Origin: an uncultured Flavobacteriales bacterium
Lineage (GTDB): Bacteria > Bacteroidota > Bacteroidia > Flavobacteriales > Crocinitomicaceae
Assembly (NCBI GenBank): GCA_946480815.1
Contig: CAMLLB010000009.1
Coordinates: 1-64,000, forward strand
Direction: 5' to 3'
Length of the DNA stretch: 64,000 nucleotides
Of this stretch, positions 1-6,034 are shown one piece after another. Each line of letters begins with the position of its first letter. Within the stretch, counting starts at the first letter, position 1. The position numbers and the translations under genes were made by a program. The notes under the pieces were generated by a model. It had not been told where the DNA came from, searched no databases, and saw only the letters and a list, made by a program, of their open reading frames with translations.

Positions 1-4
1 TTTG

Positions 5-84
5 TGATCCCGTTTGGATTCGAACCAAAGACCTACTGCTTAGAAGGCAGTTGCTTCCGCCGCGGCGGACTGAGCTACGGGGCC
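5..84 (-). pseudogene. tRNA-Arg(TCT) copy with D-loop replaced by a palindrome
   Basis: Read on the minus strand this is a near copy of the intact tRNA-Arg at 368-441: the acceptor 5' strand, anticodon arm with TCT, and T arm are the same. The eight D-loop bases are replaced by the 14-base palindrome TCCGCCGCGGCGGA (56-69), which removes the conserved GG of the D-loop. The acceptor stem has a C3-A70 mismatch. It is 80 nt instead of 74. I read it as a pseudo-tRNA or tRNA-derived repeat, not a working tRNA. Its 5' end supplies the last codons and the stop of the GIY-YIG gene at 75-320. Confidence 0.75.
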
Positions 85-320
85 AATTGCTCCTTAATCC
101 AGTCCCGCCCTACTCCGGATTTATACCACTTCTCTCGCTTCATTGCTTCAGATCGCGTTTCAAACTCTTCAAACAACACCATTTCCCAGGGTACATGTTT
201 CGACGTAAAATTCACCAAACCAGAATTGTGTGATTGTAACCGCTGCTCAATATTTTCTGTTGAACCTTTATAGAGAATTCCGTTCTTTAAAGAACGAAGG
301 ACATATGAATAGTAAGGCAT
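75..320 (-). CDS. GIY-YIG nuclease family small protein
   Basis: This 81-residue protein has the GIY-YIG pattern in degenerate form: YSYVLRS near residue 4, then LYKGST, the arginine helix IEQRLQSHNSG, and the late glutamate region EAMKREKWYKSG. This matches the stand-alone GIY-YIG (UhpD/YhbQ-like) proteins common in Bacteroidota, which are often next to tRNA or rRNA genes and whose cellular role is unclear. The final residues QLAP and the stop codon are read from the 5' end of the damaged tRNA-Arg copy at 5-84, so the gene appears to have landed in, or carried along, a tRNA fragment. It lies between that copy and the intact tRNA-Arg, on the same strand. A bidirectional hairpin terminator (341-365) separates it from the intact tRNA. 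The family call is good; a mobile role is inference. Confidence 0.8.
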   Translation of the reverse strand: MPYYSYVLRSLKNGILYKGSTENIEQRLQSHNSGLVNFTSKHVPWEMVLFEEFETRSEAMKREKWYKSGVGRDWIKEQLAP

Positions 321-340
321 TTTTATTTTTAAGATATAAA

Positions 341-365
341 AAAAGCCGCACTAGTGCGGCTTTTT
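341..365. terminator. Bidirectional hairpin terminator
   Basis: GCCGCAC (345-351) and GTGCGGC (354-360) form a 7-bp GC-rich stem with a two-base loop. A-rich DNA lies on the left and TTTTT on the right, so it can end transcripts on either strand. It sits 3' of the intact tRNA-Arg and 5' of the GIY-YIG gene. Confidence 0.8.
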
Positions 366-367
366 CG

Positions 368-441
368 TGACCCCGTTTGGATTCGAACCAAAGACCTACT
401 GCTTAGAAGGCAGTTGCTCTATCCAGCTGAGCTACGGGGCC
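368..441 (-). tRNA. tRNA-Arg (anticodon TCT)
   Basis: The minus strand folds into a full cloverleaf of 74 nt: acceptor GGCCCCG/CGGGGTC with one G-T pair, D arm GCTC-AGCTGGATA-GAGC with the GG pair of the D-loop, anticodon stem ACTGC/GCAGT around CTTCTAA (anticodon TCT), and T loop TTCGAAT. CCA is not encoded. It is the intact member of a set that includes two damaged copies at 5-84 and 466-517. Confidence 0.95.
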
Positions 442-465
442 ATAATGTCTTTTTCTCTTTTTTAT

Positions 466-517
466 ACTGCTTAGAAGATGCAGTTGCTTCCGCCGTGGCG
501 GACTGAGCTATGGGACC
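466..517 (-). pseudogene. 5'-half remnant of a tRNA-Arg copy
   Basis: The minus strand reads as the 5' half of the same tRNA-Arg: acceptor strand GGTCCCA, TAGCTCAG, then the palindrome TCCGCCACGGCGGA in place of the D-loop, then an anticodon arm ACTGC...GCAGT whose loop has two extra bases. There is no T arm or acceptor 3' strand. It therefore carries the same D-loop replacement as the copy at 5-84, and the two share an ancestor. A perfect 20-base palindrome (518-537) follows directly. Confidence 0.7.
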
Positions 518-537
518 GTTGAAAGTATACTTTCAAC
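518..537. repeat. 20-base perfect palindrome
   Basis: GTTGAAAG-TATA-CTTTCAAC reads the same on both strands. It starts one base beyond the tRNA-Arg remnant. It may be a hairpin or a protein site; I recognise neither. Confidence 0.7.
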
Positions 538-634
538 TGGTGATGCAAACGTTAGTGCAGCATTCAGTTGAGAAAACTCTCTCGTTGTCATTTCGAGTAG
601 CAAAGCGTATCGGGAAAGACAACAAATAATAAAC

Positions 635-664
635 AAAAAAGGGGATGATTGCTCATCCCCTTTT
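635..664 (-). terminator. Hairpin terminator after tRNA-Pro
   Basis: GGGGATGA (641-648) and TCATCCCC (653-660) form an 8-bp stem with a TTGC loop. On the minus strand it is followed by TTTTTT, so it is placed to end the Pro tRNA transcript. Confidence 0.85.
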
Positions 665-670
665 CTTGTG

Positions 671-745
671 TCGGGGCGGCAGGATTCGAACCTGCGACCT
701 CCTGGTCCCAAACCAGGCGCGATGACCGGACTACGCTACGCCCCG
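671..745 (-). tRNA. tRNA-Pro (anticodon TGG)
   Basis: The minus strand gives a complete cloverleaf: acceptor CGGGGCG/CGCCCCG with discriminator A, anticodon stem CCTGG/CCAGG around TTTGGGA (anticodon TGG), and T arm GCAGG-TTCGAAT-CCTGC. CCA is not encoded. A well-matched promoter lies upstream (812-841) and a strong terminator downstream (635-664). Confidence 0.95.
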
Positions 746-811
746 AACTAGGCTTTTATTTCAATGCACTTCAATCGTTCTTGAAGTTCTGTTTTCTCTG
801 TTTTGAGGGTG

Positions 812-841
812 CAAAGATACTCACTTATTTCACTTCTGCAA
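812..841 (-). promoter_or_regulatory. Bacteroidota promoter for tRNA-Pro
   Basis: On the minus strand TTG (839-841) is followed after exactly 19 bases by TATCTTTG (812-819), which fits the TTTG-N19-21-TAnnTTTG consensus of the Bacteroidota housekeeping sigma factor. It lies between the Ser and Pro tRNAs. Confidence 0.7.
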
Positions 842-861
842 GCTCTTGAGAGAAAAAATTG

Positions 862-948
862 CGGAGAGAGCGAGATTCGAACTCGCGGTACCGTTACCAG
901 TACGTCAGTTTAGCAAACTGGTGGTTTCAGCCACTCACCCATCCCTCC
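862..948 (-). tRNA. tRNA-Ser (anticodon GCT)
   Basis: The minus strand gives an 87-nt class II tRNA: acceptor GGAGGGA/TCTCTCC with one G-T pair and discriminator G, anticodon loop TTGCTAA (anticodon GCT), a long variable arm with GTAC/GTAC, and T arm GCGAG-TTCGAAT-CTCGC. The long variable arm and G73 agree with serine. Confidence 0.95.
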
Positions 949-1088
949 AAAATTCTTACAAAGAACGCGTCTGAGGTCTCCCTAAGACAGGCGCAAAATT
1001 AATAAATGCATCGTTCTATCAAAGGATTTTCACTAAAAAAAAGTAAAAAAAATCATTTTGATTCACTTTACACCGTTTTAACGCACGC

Positions 1089-2405
1089 TTAATCTCTAAA
1101 AATCAAGTCTTTCAGTTGTTCACGCTGTTCCCGCAAATTCTGAAGAATTGCACTCCTCCTGCGTGCAAAACGACCAAAACGTTGTTTGGAGTTCAGGTGC
1201 GACATGTAACGCATGTAGTAATGAGCAAAAGTTCCAAACAAGGGAAGTACCGCTAAATACAATAAGGTTTCCAGCCAGCTCAGGTCAAAACAAAAATGCG
1301 CCAGCAAACCGAAACCGAGGTAATTCAACGGGTACAAAACCAAACCCAGTAAAATCGAAAGTGGCGCGTGGTATTCTACTTCCTTCGTCATTTTAGGAAC
1401 AATCCAGCCAATGAGCCAATACGGGATCATGTGATGAATAAATCCAACCAGGAAAATCGGAACGGTAACAATCACAAATAACCAACTTTGGATAAATTGC
1501 CTGAAAAACAACATCGGCCGGTAAGGACGGTCCAAAAAATCAGGTTTGATACCCAAAAATTGAAGTGAAGCGAATACATTACTGGTTTCTGTCTGAATTT
1601 CATCCAATTTCCAGGGACTGGTCAAACTGTATTCCTCCAGGCGGGCCTGAACGGATTTCATGAAATTCATTTCGCCGGCTACATCAGTCTGCTTGGTATA
1701 CTTCGTCACAAACAGATCCGCCAGTTGTTCGATCAGGTCCTCACGGGCTGAATCCTCCATATTTACGAATACCCGCGACAACTCTACGCGAAATCGTTCG
1801 GTGAGTAATTTTGCCGCATGCGCCTGGTTCGATTCGTATTCTTTCCACAAATCCTCCAATTCGATTGGTCTCCCAACATGTACCAGTACTTTTCCCCGGT
1901 ACGAATCTGCTGAAACGTAATTCAAACCGATCGGGACTACCTTCAGTCCCAGTTTCCCCTGGTTTCTGCGCTCCACTTCCAGAGCAATGCGTGCAGTTCC
2001 CGTTTTAATTTCCCGGAGTTTTCGTTCCAAAAAACTGGTTCCTTCCGGAAAAACCACCAGGATCTCCCCTTTTTCCAACAACTGGTAACATGCTTCGAAC
2101 GAATCTTTGTTATTTACCCCCGCAACTGCTCCATCCGATTTCCGGTTGATCGGGATCATTCCCAAAGCACCCAATAATTTGCGTTTGAACGGTGAACTGA
2201 AAAAAGTAGCCTTCGCCATGAAATGAACACGTCTTCGATTGGCAAAACCCACCATCCACGCATCCATCAGCGTATTCGGATGATTCGCAATAATGATCAA
2301 CGGGCCGTTTTCTTTATCCAGCAATTCCCGGTTCACTACTTTGATCTCACGATAGTAATGCCGGATTCCGAATGAAATAATTGCCTTTAAGATTCGATAT
2401 AACAT
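1089..2405 (-). CDS. 1-acyl-sn-glycerol-3-phosphate acyltransferase-like membrane protein
   Basis: This is a 438-residue protein of the PlsC-like acyltransferase superfamily, which transfers fatty acyl groups to (lyso)phospholipid precursors at the inner membrane. The catalytic NHX4D box is seen as NHPNTLMDAW (residues 41-50). The second block FPEGTS (about 119-124) and the following lysine-rich segment fit the substrate phosphate site. After the roughly 220-residue catalytic domain comes a helical region, then about four hydrophobic segments (about residues 300-400) and a basic tail. The C-terminal membrane part makes it longer than PlsC itself and resembles the glycerol-3-phosphate acyltransferase-like proteins of Bacteroidota. 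It stands alone, with tRNAs downstream and a repeat-rich spacer upstream. The acceptor lipid cannot be read from sequence. Confidence 0.85.
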   Translation of the reverse strand: MLYRILKAIISFGIRHYYREIKVVNRELLDKENGPLIIIANHPNTLMDAWMVGFANRRRVHFMAKATFFSSPFKRKLLGALGMIPINRKSDGAVAGVNNKDSFEACYQLLEKGEILVVFPEGTSFLERKLREIKTGTARIALEVERRNQGKLGLKVVPIGLNYVSADSYRGKVLVHVGRPIELEDLWKEYESNQAHAAKLLTERFRVELSRVFVNMEDSAREDLIEQLADLFVTKYTKQTDVAGEMNFMKSVQARLEEYSLTSPWKLDEIQTETSNVFASLQFLGIKPDFLDRPYRPMLFFRQFIQSWLFVIVTVPIFLVGFIHHMIPYWLIGWIVPKMTKEVEYHAPLSILLGLVLYPLNYLGFGLLAHFCFDLSWLETLLYLAVLPLFGTFAHYYMRYMSHLNSKQRFGRFARRRSAILQNLREQREQLKDLIFRD

Positions 2406-2739
2406 GCTCAGGTTTTGAACGAAAATACTATTTTTTCCAATTGCGAATTGCGAATGCTGAATTGCGAATGGGAATCATTCTTAAAAGATGTGAAAACCTT
2501 AACTCACTTTTAAAAAGGCTCTTACGCAAGGGATCGTAGCAAACAAAGGAATGAAGCGGAAAAAGCATTTGGTGTTTGAAGTTCGATCCGCCTTAGCGGT
2601 CGAACGAGTTTTAAATGCTTTCGCGGAATGACCTGTAGTTTGCAGATTCTTTAGTACAAGCCTAGACTTTTTTGGCTCTACCTTTTTTTGGCAATGAAAA
2701 AAAGGTAGAAATCAATTGTTCATTTCTTAATTTCGTAGA
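2406..2739. repeat. Repeat-rich intergenic spacer
   Basis: This 334-bp gap has no gene I can support. It holds three phrases of the ATTGCGAAT type (2439-2475), an imperfect hairpin GTTCGATCCGC/GCGGTCGAAC (2581-2605), and an inverted repeat CTACCTTTTTTT/AAAAAAAGGTAG (2678-2708). It separates the divergent acyltransferase and pabB genes, so their promoters must lie here. A weak -7 box (TAATTTCG) sits just before pabB. Confidence 0.6.
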
Positions 2740-3924
2740 ATGATTGAGCGTGCACTTTTCAAACACCAGGAAAACTCCTTCCTCATTGGAATCGGTTGTG
2801 AATCTGAATTTGTCTTAGGCGCCGATTTAAACTGGTCTGCACTGGACACATTTATGCAGGAACACAGCGACCGGACACTCTTCACCGTGATCAATTATCA
2901 ACTGGGATTGGATATTATCGACATCCCCCACACTTCGAACAACTTACCTTTATTACGCATTTGGGTTCCCGAAAGCACTTATTTATACGAAAGCACAAGC
3001 ACTTACCTGCTCGAAGGAAAACACGATGAAAAACACGAACTGTTAGCAAGCGAGCTGTTTGAATCAGAAGGAAAAATTGCCCCGATCCGGTGGAAAGCAA
3101 AAATTGACAAAAACACTTACCTGGAACGTGTAACTAAAGTCAAAGAACACATCCAGCTTGGCGACGTATATGAATTGAATTTCTGCCAGCTCATCGAATC
3201 CGGGCCAATGGAATTGAAAACCATTCAGCCGTATTTCAAAACCCTCTGGGAAAAGAACCCCACACCGTTTGCCGGAATGGTGGAAACAGCAAACTGGATG
3301 TTCGCTTCTGCGAGTCCCGAACGATTCATTCAAAAGAAAGGGAATAAACTGATTTCCCAACCTATTAAGGGAACAGCTCCACGAGGCGCTACGGACGCAG
3401 AAGATCTGAAAAACCGCAACGACCTTCAAACAAGTGTAAAAGAACGCGCAGAAAATGTCATGATCGTAGATTTAGTCCGGAACGACCTCTCCCAATTAGC
3501 TACGAAAGGAAGTGTCAATGTGGATGAACTTTGCGGGATCTATTCGTTTCCCACAGTACATCAGATGATTTCCACTGTTTCGTGTGACCTGAAAGAAGAC
3601 ATTTCGTTCTCTCATATCCTGAGAGCGACATTTCCAATGGGATCTATGACCGGTGCTCCGAAAAAATCGGCTGTGGAATTGGCCGAGAAATACGAAGGAT
3701 TTTCCCGTGAATTCTATTCCGGTTCCTTTGGTGTCATTTTTCCGAATGGTGATTTCAATTTGAATGTCCTGATCCGGACATTAGTATATGACGCTAAAAC
3801 CGGGAAACTTTCCTGTGGAGTTGGCGGCGCGATCACCATGCTTTCGGATGCAGCAGCAGAATACGAAGAATGCAAGGTCAAAGTAGACAAAATCCTCTCA
3901 CTTTTCGGCACATGTCAGTGGTAA
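2740..3924 (+). CDS. pabB: Aminodeoxychorismate synthase component I
   Basis: This 394-residue chorismate-binding enzyme belongs to the anthranilate/aminodeoxychorismate synthase family. PabB aminates chorismate to 4-amino-4-deoxychorismate in folate synthesis. The signature blocks are present in order: PIKGTAPRG (about residues 208-216), the ERAENVMIVDLVRNDL block, the PTVHQM block, and FPMGSMTGAPK near residue 308, followed by REFYSGSFG. The short N-terminus lacks the full tryptophan-binding region of TrpE, and PIKGT (with the lysine) is typical of PabB rather than the PIAGT of TrpE. No amidotransferase gene lies next to it. The 3' end overlaps tilS by 13 nt, so the two genes are translationally coupled. 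Confidence 0.9.
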   Translation: MIERALFKHQENSFLIGIGCESEFVLGADLNWSALDTFMQEHSDRTLFTVINYQLGLDIIDIPHTSNNLPLLRIWVPESTYLYESTSTYLLEGKHDEKHELLASELFESEGKIAPIRWKAKIDKNTYLERVTKVKEHIQLGDVYELNFCQLIESGPMELKTIQPYFKTLWEKNPTPFAGMVETANWMFASASPERFIQKKGNKLISQPIKGTAPRGATDAEDLKNRNDLQTSVKERAENVMIVDLVRNDLSQLATKGSVNVDELCGIYSFPTVHQMISTVSCDLKEDISFSHILRATFPMGSMTGAPKKSAVELAEKYEGFSREFYSGSFGVIFPNGDFNLNVLIRTLVYDAKTGKLSCGVGGAITMLSDAAAEYEECKVKVDKILSLFGTCQW

Positions 3925-5159
3925 GAGAAGCCATTTCGGGATTAAACCTGCAAAAGTTTAATCTATGCGTGGCCTGTTCCGGCGGACTGGATTCAACCGT
4001 TCTGTTAGAGGTTCTGGTCTGGGCGGGACTCGAACCCTCGGTCCTTCATATCAATTACCAATTACGGGGCGAAGAAAGCGATCGGGACGAAGCCTTTGTC
4101 CGAGCACTTGCAAAAAAACACCAACTGGAAATTGAAGTCGTTCGCTGTCCGAAAGAATTAACGAAAGGAAAAGGAATCAACCTGCAGGAGGCAGCCAGGA
4201 AATTCCGTCATGATCTGTTCCGGGACTTTGTTCAAAAATCTCCGGACAATCGCGTGTTACTGGCGCATCACGCAGACGATCAGGTAGAGACCTTCTTTTT
4301 ACAGCTCATGCGTGGCTCCGGTATCTTCGGACTAGGAGGAATGCATCCGGAACGAAACGGGATTATCCGTCCATTCCTGGAACTTTCAAAAGACGAACTT
4401 AGAAAGTATGCCATCGAAAACGCTATTCAATGGCGGGAAGATTCAAGCAACCGGGAAAACGATTACAAGCGGAACCAGTTTCGAAACATTCTCATTCCGC
4501 AATTGCTGGAATCCAACCCGAACCTGCAAGACTCCATCAAACTGATCCAATCCGTTTTTCGCGACACGCAGCAGGAAATCAGGACCAAACTGAAAACCAA
4601 ACTGGAAACCTGGAGTAAAACTTACCTGATTTCTTTCCGGGAATGGAAAGCATTAAGCTTCGAAGAACAACTTCTTGCCTGTTCGCATTTCGAATGGCCG
4701 GTTTGGATGATTGAACGGATCCAAGCATTGGAAGATTCCGAATTGAGTTCACGAATCGATAAAAGTTTAGTGTTCCGAACAAAAGACGGATTTTCGTGGA
4801 ATTCCAATTTTGCTGAAATCACACAGTGGGAATTCAAGATTGAAGAAGTTGAATTCTTACCCGCTACGTTCAACAAATGGGAAGTTTACCTGGATGCAGC
4901 GAAATGCCAGACTTCCATTACTAAAGGATTCGCAAATTCTTCGGATACCATGGAGCGTATTGGGATTAATGGAAAAAGTTCCGTCTTCAAACTTTTGAAA
5001 GATTCGGGAATCCCGGAACAATGGCGAAGTTCCTATCCTGTTTTTCGTGTAGGAGATGAAATTACCTGGATTCCCGGAATTTCTGTTTCGGGAAAACACC
5101 TTGCAAATTCATCTACCTCACTGATAATCAAAGTTTCCAGGTTTAAAAAAGATCTGTAA
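3912..5159 (+). CDS. tilS: tRNA(Ile)-lysidine synthase
   Basis: TilS converts C34 of tRNA-Ile(CAU) to lysidine using ATP and lysine, so that the tRNA reads AUA. The protein is 415 residues from the ATG at 3912. The PP-loop SGGLDST is at residues 23-29, followed by the family blocks HADDQVET and RGSGIFGLGGM, the middle segment REDSSN...R with conserved NxxRN-like residues, and a C-terminal domain typical of the longer TilS form. An upstream ATG at 3870 exists in frame, but it lies inside pabB and would add 14 residues before the usual start; I chose 3912 because it places the PP-loop at the normal distance. It overlaps pabB by 13 nt. Confidence 0.93.
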   Translation: MSVVREAISGLNLQKFNLCVACSGGLDSTVLLEVLVWAGLEPSVLHINYQLRGEESDRDEAFVRALAKKHQLEIEVVRCPKELTKGKGINLQEAARKFRHDLFRDFVQKSPDNRVLLAHHADDQVETFFLQLMRGSGIFGLGGMHPERNGIIRPFLELSKDELRKYAIENAIQWREDSSNRENDYKRNQFRNILIPQLLESNPNLQDSIKLIQSVFRDTQQEIRTKLKTKLETWSKTYLISFREWKALSFEEQLLACSHFEWPVWMIERIQALEDSELSSRIDKSLVFRTKDGFSWNSNFAEITQWEFKIEEVEFLPATFNKWEVYLDAAKCQTSITKGFANSSDTMERIGINGKSSVFKLLKDSGIPEQWRSSYPVFRVGDEITWIPGISVSGKHLANSSTSLIIKVSRFKKDL

Positions 5160-5238
5160 CACTTTTTTTTCACGAAATGTGATTTTCAAATTAATTTTTT
5201 ATTAAATTTCGGATTGTACACTCTTAAAAACCCGCACA

Positions 5239-5508
5239 ATGGAACCAGTTACTGTCGAAAAAGAAGTTGTAAAAGATTTGTCTTTTAAACATCCGGTTGA
5301 ATTCGAACAACAAACAGATATTCGTAGCAAATTAGAAGAAGCTACGAGATTGGGAAACGGATATCACCATAAAGTTGGGATTATTTTCCACGACGACGAA
5401 GGACTAAAAAGAGTCAACACAACCATTTGGGCCACCGGGCAAAAATACATCTGCCTGAAAGGCGGAATGTGGATTCCTATTGATCACATTGTAGAATTGA
5501 AGTTTTAG
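5239..5508 (+). CDS. Conserved hypothetical protein, 89 residues
   Basis: I do not recognise a named family. The product is 89 residues, soluble, acidic at the N-terminus, with no signal peptide or membrane segment. The C-terminal half (HHKVGIIFHDDEG, then VNTTIWATGQKYICLKGG and WIPIDHIVELKF) reads as four or five beta strands. It resembles the small conserved hypotheticals of Flavobacteriales that end in an 'IP.drI..v' strand. Codon use matches its neighbours, and it starts with a clear ATG 79 bp after tilS. The coding call is good; the function is unknown. Confidence 0.75.
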   Translation: MEPVTVEKEVVKDLSFKHPVEFEQQTDIRSKLEEATRLGNGYHHKVGIIFHDDEGLKRVNTTIWATGQKYICLKGGMWIPIDHIVELKF

Positions 5509-5584
5509 CTTTTCAAGAAAAGCAGATAAACTCTTATTGTCAAGCAGTTTTCGTTTTGTAGCTTTGGATTATAAACTAAAGCCC

Positions 5585-6019
5585 ATGCGCAAACTGCTTT
5601 TTTTATGCTCCTTTTTATTGATTGGAACGACCCTTTTTGCTCAAGATCGTGTAAAATGGGATTTTTCCTACAATCCGGGAACCAAAGAAATTCAAATGAA
5701 AGCCGTTATTTCTGAAGGCTGGCACTTGTACAGCCAACACATTAATAACACCATCGGACCGGTTCCGACCAGTTTTACATTCACAGAAAATCCGAATGTA
5801 AAATTTGAAGGTGAAGTCAAAGAACCCAAAGCGATTCATGAATACGATGAAAACTTTGAGGCAGCTCTGGACTTTTTCAAATCGGAAGTAACCTTCACCC
5901 GTAAAGTAAACAAAGTAAAATCCGGAGACATCATTAAAGGATATGTCACCTTCATGGTTTGTAATGAAGTGATGTGCCTTCCTCCTGTTGATCTTGATTT
6001 TTCCATAACAATTCCATAA
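5585..6019 (+). CDS. Secreted stand-alone DsbD alpha-like domain protein
   Basis: From the ATG at 5585 this is a 144-residue protein with a signal peptide (RKLLFLCSFLLIGTTLFAQ) followed by a domain like the N-terminal alpha domain of DsbD. The cysteine pair CNEVMC followed by LPP near residues 130-138 corresponds to the redox pair of DsbD-alpha, which hands electrons to periplasmic thiol proteins. Upstream in-frame codons exist (from 5537) but precede the signal peptide and are unlikely to be used. The gene is 15 nt before a full-length DsbD that has its own alpha domain, so this looks like an extra periplasmic electron carrier made by domain duplication. The partner and direction of electron flow are inference. 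Confidence 0.85.
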   Translation: MRKLLFLCSFLLIGTTLFAQDRVKWDFSYNPGTKEIQMKAVISEGWHLYSQHINNTIGPVPTSFTFTENPNVKFEGEVKEPKAIHEYDENFEAALDFFKSEVTFTRKVNKVKSGDIIKGYVTFMVCNEVMCLPPVDLDFSITIP

Positions 6020-6034
6020 TATCCAAACACACTC

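Noticed and set aside
5..84. A second functional tRNA-Arg
   Set aside because: The D-loop is replaced by a palindrome that removes the conserved GG, and the acceptor stem has a mismatch; kept only as a pseudo-tRNA.
508..711. 67-codon minus-strand frame with GGRRFESC-type sequence
   Set aside because: It is the translation of tRNA-Pro and the adjoining hairpin and tRNA remnant; a structured RNA explains the sequence.
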